Under the pieces are notes generated by a model. The model saw only the letters and a program-made list of their open reading frames with translations. It did no database searches and was not told the origin of the DNA. 24,708 bases of DNA from Chitinophagaceae bacterium UBA1946 (lineage in GTDB: Bacteria; Bacteroidota; Bacteroidia; Chitinophagales; Chitinophagaceae): the NCBI GenBank assembly GCA_002336815.1, contig DDEU01000016.1, forward strand, positions 1 to 24,708. Direction: 5' to 3'. This document shows, in pieces, positions 17,026 to 23,773 of the stretch. A program made the translations under genes and the position numbers. Position 1 is the first letter of the stretch; each line of letters begins with the position of its first letter.

Positions 17026-18945
17026 ATGAAAAAACTTTGCTGCTTACTGTTTTTATCAACCGGATTTTTCTGCCATGCACAGAGCACTAAGATCATCGAT
17101 AGTTTTGAACGCCTTGCTGCTGTACAAAAGGATACTGACCTTATAAAAACTTATAATGAATTAACCTGGCAGTACCGCAATGTAAACAGGGATAAAGCAA
17201 TTGAATATGGCAACAAAGCATTGGAACTTGGGTTGAAATCCGGCTTTGACAAAGGCGTAGCGCAGGCTTATAACGACATGGGCATTATCTACTACGACCA
17301 GGAAAACTATGACCGTGCATTGGATTTCTACAACAGAGCTTTTGAAATAAGAAAGCGGCAAAACGATGTCAAGGGAATGGCGGCATTGTATAATAAGATC
17401 GGGATACTCTACCAAAAACGCGGCAATTTCGACAAGGCCCTGGAAAACCAGCAGAAGGCGCTTACCCTGTACGAGCAGATCAACAATGATTTTGGCATTT
17501 CCTATTCCCTCAATAATATCGGCATCATTCACCAGAATATGGGCAACTACGATGAGGCATTAAAATACCAGGAACGTTCCATTGTTATAAAAGAAAAATT
17601 AGGCGATATGGCGGGGATGGCCGGTTCTTTTGTAAACGCCGGAAATATCTGGCTGATAAAAAAAGACTATAAAAAAACAGAAGAGTATTACGGCAAAGCA
17701 GAGCAGATCACCCGTAAGATGAACGACCGGGAGTACTTATCCAATGTACTTAATAATTACGGCAGCTATTTTTTAAAAACCAACCAGTTGGAAAAAGCGC
17801 TGCAATATGTGAAAGAATCTTTTTCAATCAGGCAATCGCTGCAGGACAATAAAGGCATGGTAAGTTGTATGGCCAATATGGGCGATATTTTTACCCGCCG
17901 CCAGCAATACGACAGTGCCGAATCCATTCTTAAAAAAGCAGTATCCATTGCAGATAGCAGCGCCGCCAGCAAACCGGAGTTGCCAAAATTATATAAGCAG
18001 TTTTCATCCCTGTACGAGGCCAAAGGCGACCTCCCCAAAGCCCTGCTGATGCAGCGGAAATATTCTGAACTAAATGATTCCCTGTACACCGATGATCTGC
18101 GGGAGAACTTTGCAACCCTGCAAACAAAATTTGAGACCACGAAAAAAGAACAGGTAATACAGCAACAGCAGTTTGAATTGACCAAGAAAAACTTCTGGAT
18201 AATAACAATTACAGGATTGTTGCTGCTCGGGGCACTGCTGGCCTTCTCCTTTTATAAACGCTACCAGTTGAAACAGGAAAAAAAGTTACAGGCGGAGATC
18301 ATGCGGCAGCAGGATCTTGCCACCCGGGCGATCATTGAGGCGGAAGAAAATGAAAGAAAGCGCATTGCAGGCGACCTGCACGACGGGGTAGGGCAGATGA
18401 TGAGTGCCGCCAAAATGAATTTGTCAGGCTTTGAAAGCAGGCTGCATTTTGAGAATGAAAAAGAAAAAGCTGCATTTGATAATATCATTGCCCTGGTAGA
18501 TGAAAGTTGTAAAGAAGTAAGAAATGTCAGTCACAATATGATGCCGAACGCATTACTGAAGAACGGGCTGTCAAATGCGGTAAAAGAATTCATCAGCAAG
18601 CTCGACCACAGCATTTTAAAAGTGAATTTGTATACCGAGGGTTTGAACGAACGGCTTGACAGTGATATCGAAACAGTACTGTACAGGGTGATACAGGAAT
18701 GCGTAAACAACGTGATCAAACATTCCGGTGCTGATGCCATCGATATCTCATTGATAAAAGATGCAGATGGGATTGCTGCCACTATTGATGATAACGGAAA
18801 AGGATTCGATACATCTAAAAAAGAAAAATTTGAAGGGTTGGGCCTCAAAAATATCCTTACAAGAATACAATACTTAAAGGGCACGGTAGATTTTGACTCA
18901 TCGCCGGGAAAGGGAACACTAGTGGCGATACACGTACCGGTCTGA
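17026..18945 (+). CDS. TPR-repeat sensor histidine kinase (HisKA_3/HATPase_c, LytS/NarX-like)
   Basis: 639 aa. A signal peptide (about residues 1-19, ending CHAQS) is followed by about seven tetratricopeptide repeats (residues about 40-345, e.g. YNDMGIIYYDQENYDRALDF and YNKIGILYQKRGNFDKALEN). A short coiled coil comes next, then one transmembrane helix (about 390-412, FWIITITGLLLLGALLAF). The cytoplasmic kinase has the HisKA_3 dimerisation helix with phospho-acceptor H452 (RKRIAGDLHDGVGQ) and a HATPase_c domain with N-box N561/N562, G1 box DDNGKGFD (588-595) and the GLGLKN box. This is the common Bacteroidota layout of a periplasmic TPR sensor driving a NarL/LuxR-type response regulator. No response regulator lies on either side in this window, so the kinase appears orphan here. 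All catalytic boxes look intact. The signal sensed is unknown. Confidence 0.93.
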   Translation: MKKLCCLLFLSTGFFCHAQSTKIIDSFERLAAVQKDTDLIKTYNELTWQYRNVNRDKAIEYGNKALELGLKSGFDKGVAQAYNDMGIIYYDQENYDRALDFYNRAFEIRKRQNDVKGMAALYNKIGILYQKRGNFDKALENQQKALTLYEQINNDFGISYSLNNIGIIHQNMGNYDEALKYQERSIVIKEKLGDMAGMAGSFVNAGNIWLIKKDYKKTEEYYGKAEQITRKMNDREYLSNVLNNYGSYFLKTNQLEKALQYVKESFSIRQSLQDNKGMVSCMANMGDIFTRRQQYDSAESILKKAVSIADSSAASKPELPKLYKQFSSLYEAKGDLPKALLMQRKYSELNDSLYTDDLRENFATLQTKFETTKKEQVIQQQQFELTKKNFWIITITGLLLLGALLAFSFYKRYQLKQEKKLQAEIMRQQDLATRAIIEAEENERKRIAGDLHDGVGQMMSAAKMNLSGFESRLHFENEKEKAAFDNIIALVDESCKEVRNVSHNMMPNALLKNGLSNAVKEFISKLDHSILKVNLYTEGLNERLDSDIETVLYRVIQECVNNVIKHSGADAIDISLIKDADGIAATIDDNGKGFDTSKKEKFEGLGLKNILTRIQYLKGTVDFDSSPGKGTLVAIHVPV

Positions 18946-18955
18946 TAGATATTTT

Positions 18956-18998
18956 ACAGTGCTATTGGTAGTTGGCTGATTGTCAGGCCACTGTTTTC
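18956..18998 (+). terminator. Weak candidate terminator after the histidine kinase gene
   Basis: ACAGTG (18956-18961) can pair with CACTGT (18989-18994) around an inner CTGA/TCAG hairpin, followed by TTTT. The left arm carries a large bulge, so the structure is imperfect and the call is tentative. Confidence 0.3.
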
Positions 18999-19048
18999 CC
19001 ATGAATAGAAAAGTTGAATTTTAACAGTCCGGATTCCGCTTCTGGCTT

Positions 19049-19064
19049 TACTTTTGCCCCCCCC
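19049..19064 (+). promoter_or_regulatory. Candidate promoter -7 box followed by a C8 tract
   Basis: TACTTTTG at 19049-19056 fits the TAnnTTTG -7 consensus perfectly, but no TTG lies 19-21 bp upstream. It is followed directly by eight C residues (19057-19064), which fall at or next to the predicted transcription start, about 25 bp before the ATG at 19089. Confidence 0.4.
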
Positions 19065-19088
19065 AAAGACTCAAAATCTAATATTATT

Positions 19089-19883
19089 ATGAACAGACCT
19101 TACATCCGGAAGGCCCATGTATTTTTTTCCTCCCTGGTCATCTTCCTGCTTCACATTCCCTTTGTATTTGCAAAAACAAAACACAGTCCAGATGATGGAT
19201 CACTTACTAAAACGCCTGTTGTTTCAGGGTCGGCAACGCCCGGTCAGCCGCTGTTCAAACAAAATTTTCCACTATCCGTGTACGATAGTTTAAAACTGGC
19301 CGCATTTGGTATGAGCAAACAAGTGTTTGATTATGCCATGAAGGGATTTGAATCACTCCGGGAAGCGGGTAAGCTTAGCAATACCAGTATCATCTCTATT
19401 GCAGATCTGAGTAAGTCATCCTGTAAAAAAAGATTGTTTGTGATCGACCTTAAAAATTGCAAACTCTTATTCAATACCTATGTGGCGCATGGTATGAATT
19501 CGGGCCAGGAATATGCCCGGCAGTTTTCCAATATTCCCGAGAGCAATAAGAGCAGCCTGGGTTTTTACGAAACGGCTGGCACCTACATCGGGAAGCATGG
19601 ATATTCGTTGAAACTGCTCGGTATGGAAAAAGGCATCAATGACAATGTTTCCAAAAGAGATATTGTAATGCATGGCGCAGGGTATGTAAGCGAATCGATG
19701 ATACATTCGATGGGTTATATCGGCAGAAGCCAGGGCTGCCCCGCAATACCGGAACAGTTGCACAGGCCCATCATCGACAAAATAAAAAACGGTACCTGCC
19801 TGTTTGTTTTTGGCGAAGACAATAATTATGTGCGCCGCTCGGCAATGCTTAAAGGCTCAACGGGGTTGCTGGCTTATAATTGA
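19089..19883 (+). CDS. Secreted murein L,D-transpeptidase catalytic-domain family protein
   Basis: 264 aa from the ATG at 19089 (MNRPYIRKAH); an in-frame TTG at 19014 lies upstream of the likely promoter and is rejected. An N-terminal hydrophobic segment (about residues 9-29, HVFFSSLVIFLLHIPFVFA) serves as signal peptide or anchor. The catalytic part shows the L,D-transpeptidase pattern in its Bacteroidota/proteobacterial variant: IVMHGAG with H195, then SMGYIGRSQGCPA with the nucleophile C217. The family exchanges peptide cross-links or attaches proteins in peptidoglycan through meso-diaminopimelate. The upstream motifs GMNSGQEYARQFSN and SSLGFYET are also typical of this subgroup (PF13645-like). 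The active site appears complete. It is bounded by a terminator; dapA, which makes the diaminopimelate precursor, follows, although as a separate unit. Confidence 0.88.
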   Translation: MNRPYIRKAHVFFSSLVIFLLHIPFVFAKTKHSPDDGSLTKTPVVSGSATPGQPLFKQNFPLSVYDSLKLAAFGMSKQVFDYAMKGFESLREAGKLSNTSIISIADLSKSSCKKRLFVIDLKNCKLLFNTYVAHGMNSGQEYARQFSNIPESNKSSLGFYETAGTYIGKHGYSLKLLGMEKGINDNVSKRDIVMHGAGYVSESMIHSMGYIGRSQGCPAIPEQLHRPIIDKIKNGTCLFVFGEDNNYVRRSAMLKGSTGLLAYN

Positions 19884-19911
19884 TGCTGCCAATCGTATAA
19901 GATATAAAGAC

Positions 19912-19932
19912 CCGCTTTAAAGCGGTTTTTTT
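19912..19932 (+). terminator. Intrinsic terminator after the L,D-transpeptidase gene
   Basis: A 14-bp perfect palindrome CCGCTTTAAAGCGG (19912-19925) followed by seven T, 29 bp past the stop. Confidence 0.75.
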
Positions 19933-20014
19933 AGGACATGTATGTACTGCTGCACGCAAAAGTTTTTCTTTCTTCATTTCATTGCATAATAATAACTTCA
20001 CACAAATTTTTTGT

Positions 20015-20893
20015 ATGACAGTAAGGCAACAGTTAAGAGGCACCGGTGTAGCAATTGTAACACCCTTCAAACAGGATGAATCTGTAGATTTTGAAGCACT
20101 GGGTAAACTGATCGATTTCATTATTGGCAATGGCATCGATTACGTTGTATCGCTGGGTACTACCGGCGAAACACCTACACTTGACAAAGAAGAAAAACTC
20201 GATATTGTAAATTATACATTTGAAAAGGTGAACAGCCGTGTACCGGTTGTAGTGGGCATTGGCGGCAACAATACCAGGGAAGTGGTAAAAACGGTTCAAA
20301 ACTTTCCGCTCGAAAAAGCTGCTGCGGTTTTAAGTGCGGCACCTTACTACAACAAGCCTTCGCAGGAAGGAATATACCAGCATTACAAAGCCATTGCTGC
20401 TGCTTCGCCTAAGCCGGTGATCATGTACAATGTGCCGGGAAGAACCGGTCGTAATATGGAACCGTCAACAACCATTAAACTGGCGAACGAAGTGGTCAAT
20501 ATCGCCGGCATCAAAGAAGCAGGTAACAGCGTACCCCAGTGTATGCAATTGCTGCGTGACCGGCCTGAGCATTTTTTAATTGTGAGCGGCGATGATGATC
20601 TCGTGCTGCCCGAACTGGCAGGTGGTATGGATGGGGTGATCAGCGTGGCCGCCAATTGTTTTCCAAAGAATTTTTCTGATATGGTAAGGGCTGGCCTTGC
20701 CGGTGATTTTGCGACTGCAAAAAAATTAAATGATCCATTGATAGAAGCATACAATTTATTGTTTGCAGAAAATAATCCTGCAGGTGTAAAAGCATTTTTA
20801 TCAGAGATGGGGCTGATCAGCAATGTGCTTCGTCTCCCACTCGTACCATTAAGCGAACCGGTACACAAAAAAGTAAAAGCATATCTTCAATAA
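20015..20893 (+). CDS. dapA: 4-hydroxy-tetrahydrodipicolinate synthase
   Basis: 292 aa from the ATG at 20015 (MTVRQQLRGTGVAIVTPF), the usual DapA length; an upstream in-frame TTG at 19982 would add residues that the family lacks. The enzyme condenses pyruvate with aspartate semialdehyde in the lysine/diaminopimelate pathway. The GTTGETPTL motif, catalytic Y138 (MYNVPGRTGRN) and Schiff-base K167 (GIKEAGNS) are visible, and the TIM-barrel layout is intact. It acts as a cytoplasmic tetramer. No promoter matching the consensus was found, although the AT-rich 80 bp upstream follows a terminator, so the gene must have its own start signal. Only 3 bp separate it from the next gene, suggesting translational coupling. 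Confidence 0.95.
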   Translation: MTVRQQLRGTGVAIVTPFKQDESVDFEALGKLIDFIIGNGIDYVVSLGTTGETPTLDKEEKLDIVNYTFEKVNSRVPVVVGIGGNNTREVVKTVQNFPLEKAAAVLSAAPYYNKPSQEGIYQHYKAIAAASPKPVIMYNVPGRTGRNMEPSTTIKLANEVVNIAGIKEAGNSVPQCMQLLRDRPEHFLIVSGDDDLVLPELAGGMDGVISVAANCFPKNFSDMVRAGLAGDFATAKKLNDPLIEAYNLLFAENNPAGVKAFLSEMGLISNVLRLPLVPLSEPVHKKVKAYLQ

Positions 20894-20896
20894 CAG

Positions 20897-22117
20897 ATGC
20901 AGCACCAAAACAATGCAATACTATCTCATTGCCTGGTTTACAGGAAGTGTAAATTGATTTGCATTGCATTGCTATTAAGCCTGCAGGTGGCTGCACAGTT
21001 TACGGTAACCATCAGGGTAGACGCCCTGCCTGGCAAACATTCCGGCGATGCCATTTTCGTGGCAGGTACTTTCAATAACTGGAATCCCGATCAGCAGCAA
21101 TTGCTGCCGAAAAATAATTCGCTTTCAACAACTGTGAAAGATATACCAGCCGGACCTATAGAATTTAAGTTTACAAGAGGAAGCTGGAATAAAGTTGAAA
21201 GTACGGCTGGAGGAAAGGAGATAGAAAATCATTCCGTTCAAATCAGCAGCGATACTACGCTTGTATATACGATCGAGGGATGGAAGGATGATTTTGAAGC
21301 ACCTGTGAAGTCCCACACCACTTCATATGCAGTGCAGGTATTGGATCACGAATTTAAAATGCCACAGTTAAACAGGCTTAGGCGTATCTGGATCTATTTG
21401 CCGCTGGGGTATAGTATCAATGAAAAGCACTATCCGGTAATGTACATGCAGGATGGCCAGAATTTATTTGATGAGCTTACATCAGCTTATGGCGAATGGG
21501 GCGTTGATGAATGTCTTGATACATTGGTAAATAAAGGAAAGCCCGGTTGCATTATTGTTGGCATTGACAATGGTGGCGAAACGAGGATGAGTGAATACAA
21601 TCCTTTTGAGTTCACCTGGAAAGATTCCTCTTCTTCAAAAACATTTGCGCCTGAAGGAGAAGCTTATCTTTCTTTTCTCGTACAAACGCTTAAACCATAC
21701 ATCGATCAGCATTTCAGAACCCTTTCTACAAAAGAAAATACTATTATCGCCGGCAGTTCAATGGGCGGGTTGATCTCTTTTTACGCAGCTTTAAAATATC
21801 CCGAAGTATTTGGCAAAGCCGGTATATTTTCTCCGGCATTTTGGACGGCGAAAGGTATTGACAATGCTACCGATTCGCTTGCAGGTAAACTAAGAGGTAA
21901 ATACTTTTTTTATGTGGGAGGAAAAGAAGGCAGCGAAACTGTAAATGACATGATGCGTATCCAGGAAAAACTGGGGAAAAACTCCGCTGCAATGATCTAT
22001 TCCATTACCGACCCTGGAGCAAAACACAATGAAGCCGCCTGGCGAAAATGGTTTGCCGAATTTTATAATTTTATCATGGCCGATGGGTTTAATGTGATCA
22101 CCGGCAGCGAACATTAA
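20897..22117 (+). CDS. Secreted esterase: N-terminal E-set/CBM48-like domain plus esterase-D-like alpha/beta hydrolase
   Basis: 406 aa. An N-terminal signal peptide (about residues 1-34, hydrophobic CIALLLSLQVAAQ) precedes a glycogen-binding-like beta sandwich (about 35-130; VAGTFNNWNP and IEFKFTRGSW are typical of CBM48/AMPK-type E-set domains). The catalytic domain (about 145-400) has RRIWIYLPLGY, MYMQDGQNLFD, the nucleophile elbow GSSMGG with S288, and a late H377 (GAKHNEAAW). This resembles the putative esterase family (esterase D, IroE, CE1-like enzymes). Substrates could be acylated sugars or siderophore esters; the sequence does not decide. The ATG at 20897 lies 3 bp after the dapA stop, so it is probably co-translated with dapA despite having no obvious link to lysine synthesis. 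Its stop overlaps the stop of the convergent rnz. Confidence 0.88.
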   Translation: MQHQNNAILSHCLVYRKCKLICIALLLSLQVAAQFTVTIRVDALPGKHSGDAIFVAGTFNNWNPDQQQLLPKNNSLSTTVKDIPAGPIEFKFTRGSWNKVESTAGGKEIENHSVQISSDTTLVYTIEGWKDDFEAPVKSHTTSYAVQVLDHEFKMPQLNRLRRIWIYLPLGYSINEKHYPVMYMQDGQNLFDELTSAYGEWGVDECLDTLVNKGKPGCIIVGIDNGGETRMSEYNPFEFTWKDSSSSKTFAPEGEAYLSFLVQTLKPYIDQHFRTLSTKENTIIAGSSMGGLISFYAALKYPEVFGKAGIFSPAFWTAKGIDNATDSLAGKLRGKYFFYVGGKEGSETVNDMMRIQEKLGKNSAAMIYSITDPGAKHNEAAWRKWFAEFYNFIMADGFNVITGSEH

Positions 22118-23016
22118 ATTTTATAGCAGATACCTTCCAGTGCCAATTCCGTATTGGCAAAAACAGAACATGCTTCCGTTAAAAATTCATCCAGTAGTTC
22201 ATACTTGGCAGAAAAATGACCGATCAGTAATTTCTTGACTGCGGCTTTTTCAGCAATGCTTGCAGCCTGCAGGGTAGTCGAGTGGAATCTTGCAGCAGCT
22301 TTTTGTTCATTGCCTTTTAAGTAAGTGGTTTCATGATATAAAAGATCCACTGCTCTGATTTTTTCTACCAGTGTTTCATCGTAAATAGTGTCTGCGCAAT
22401 AACCATAACTTTTCGCTGCAGGCGCTGCAATGGTTACTTCTTCATTGGGAATAATGGTACCTTTTTTCGTGGTATAATCTTCACCTTTTTGCAGGCGCTC
22501 GTAAAAACTGGCAGGTATATCAAATCCTTTTATCCGTTCGGCATCTATCTTCCGTGGATTTTTTTTCTCCCTGAATAAAAATCCCCAGCAATCGATGCGG
22601 TGCTGCGTTCTAAAACTGGTTACACTCATCCGGCTGTTGTTCATGATCTCCTGCTCATCGCCCAGTGCATGAAAATAGAGTTTATAGCTGAGTACGGTAC
22701 TGGCAGCATCCATTTGCAATTGAATGATCTGTTCCAGCGCCGCCGGTGCATGCAGGTGCAGATCCTGTGTGCGGCCCAGCAGGCTCATGCTGTTAAGAAG
22801 TCCCGGCAGTCCAAAATAGTGATCGCCATGCAGGTGAGAAATGAATATATGACTGATCTTGCTCCGCTTTATCTTGTATTTTGCCATTTGCATCTGCGTT
22901 CCCTCACCACAATCTATCAAATAGGCATCTTCCTGGGTTTGAAGAACCTGGGCTGTGGGAAACCTGTCGAAAGCAGGAATGGCAGAATTATTTCCAAGTA
23001 TGGTGAGTGCTAACAT
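22114..23016 (-). CDS. rnz: Ribonuclease Z
   Basis: 300 aa, the size of the short tRNase Z form. The metallo-beta-lactamase fold shows the zinc motif HLHGDH at residues 61-66, DCGEGTQMQM at 35-44 and further conserved histidines in LLYHETTYL, AARFHSTT and GHFSAKY towards the C-terminus. The N-terminal TILGNNSAIP is also characteristic. The enzyme removes the 3' trailer of tRNA precursors in the cytoplasm. The ATG at 23016 puts the first strand of the fold at residues 2-7. It lies 71 bp downstream of the STAS-domain gene on the same strand and probably belongs to its operon. The stop codon shares bases with the stop of the plus-strand esterase gene. Confidence 0.95.
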   Translation of the reverse strand: MLALTILGNNSAIPAFDRFPTAQVLQTQEDAYLIDCGEGTQMQMAKYKIKRSKISHIFISHLHGDHYFGLPGLLNSMSLLGRTQDLHLHAPAALEQIIQLQMDAASTVLSYKLYFHALGDEQEIMNNSRMSVTSFRTQHRIDCWGFLFREKKNPRKIDAERIKGFDIPASFYERLQKGEDYTTKKGTIIPNEEVTIAAPAAKSYGYCADTIYDETLVEKIRAVDLLYHETTYLKGNEQKAAARFHSTTLQAASIAEKAAVKKLLIGHFSAKYELLDEFLTEACSVFANTELALEGICYKI

Positions 23017-23087
23017 TCAGTGAGTAAAAGTAAATATTCAAAAAAATGCCTGTATACGAATCAGACAACAACAAAACCATCTAACGA

Positions 23088-23471
23088 TCAGCCTTCGTTG
23101 TCATCACCTAACAATTCCCGCTCTATTTCTTCCATCTGTACAATGTCCCAGGCCTCGCTTTCCGTAGGGGTTACATTCATGATCTCCAGCAATTCCTGTT
23201 GATCAAGCAGGTCTTCCACCGGTTTTTGTATGGCACAAATTACAAAAGAGCAATTGCTTTCGTAAAACTTTTGTTGTGTCAATGCAATCAATTCCCCACT
23301 ATTTCCCTCCAGGGTACTTACTTCAGAAAGATTCAAAATAACATGCGGTATGTCTTTTTGCAGGTAGCTGAGCAACAGTTGGCTCAGTTCTTCTGTCATA
23401 TTAACAGGCAACAGCTTTTCTAAAGGGGTAATTACCGTAAATTTTTCTTTGGTATCTGTTTTGACATTCAT
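23088..23471 (-). CDS. STAS-domain protein (anti-sigma-factor antagonist-like), degenerate phospho-site
   Basis: 127 aa, cytoplasmic, with no signal peptide. The sequence follows the STAS fold: strands KFTVITP and HVILNLSEV, the loop LEGNSGELIAL (residues 54-63), strand CSFVICAI, and a C-terminal helix followed by an acidic tail (EEIERELLGDDNEG). In SpoIIAA-type antagonists the loop reads DSSG and the first serine is phosphorylated; here the matching positions read G56-N57-S58-G59, so the usual Asp-Ser pair seems to be missing. The protein may therefore bind partners without kinase control, or use S58. No anti-sigma factor kinase or phosphatase gene is adjacent. It heads a likely two-gene unit with rnz. 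From memory such STAS-rnz pairs recur in Bacteroidota, but that was not checked. Confidence 0.8.
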   Translation of the reverse strand: MNVKTDTKEKFTVITPLEKLLPVNMTEELSQLLLSYLQKDIPHVILNLSEVSTLEGNSGELIALTQQKFYESNCSFVICAIQKPVEDLLDQQELLEIMNVTPTESEAWDIVQMEEIERELLGDDNEG

Positions 23472-23773
23472 TTAAGTCTATCGATGTTTTATGAAAGATT
23501 AAGATCATGGCATCGGTCACAAGTTCAGTTATTTGAATTATTGCAATGCTGTTTTTTGTAAAGGAAAGGATTTTTTAATTCAGGATTTGCGCATATTATA
23601 ATTTTAACGGATGTATCTCCATTATAGTTATAACCTTTGATCCGTCAAAAAGCCTGAAAACGCTGTTCTTCAGCCTCCGCAGTAACTTTTCAACATATCA
23701 ACATTTAATAATTCCACCAAACTAAAACTTGCAAATAATCGTTATTATTGTAACTATATAAATTTAGTATCAA
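23472..23773. other. Divergent intergenic region between the STAS gene and clpC
   Basis: 302 bp, AT-rich, with no convincing ORF or RNA gene. It must contain the promoters of both divergent genes. On the clpC side TTG (23729-23731) and TAACTATA (23751-23758) are 19 bp apart but the second box is poor; TAAATTTA (23759-23766) fits the -7 box better but lacks a partner. An imperfect direct repeat, ATTATAnTTnTAAC (23595-23608 and 23621-23634, 12 of 14 positions identical), overlaps an inverted repeat ACGGAT/ATCCGT (23607-23612 and 23640-23645). These might be regulator sites; chance is not excluded in such AT-rich DNA. Confidence 0.4.

Noticed and set aside
19982..20014. N-terminal extension of DapA from TTG at 19982
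   Set aside because: The ATG at 20015 gives the normal DapA length and the conserved N-terminus.
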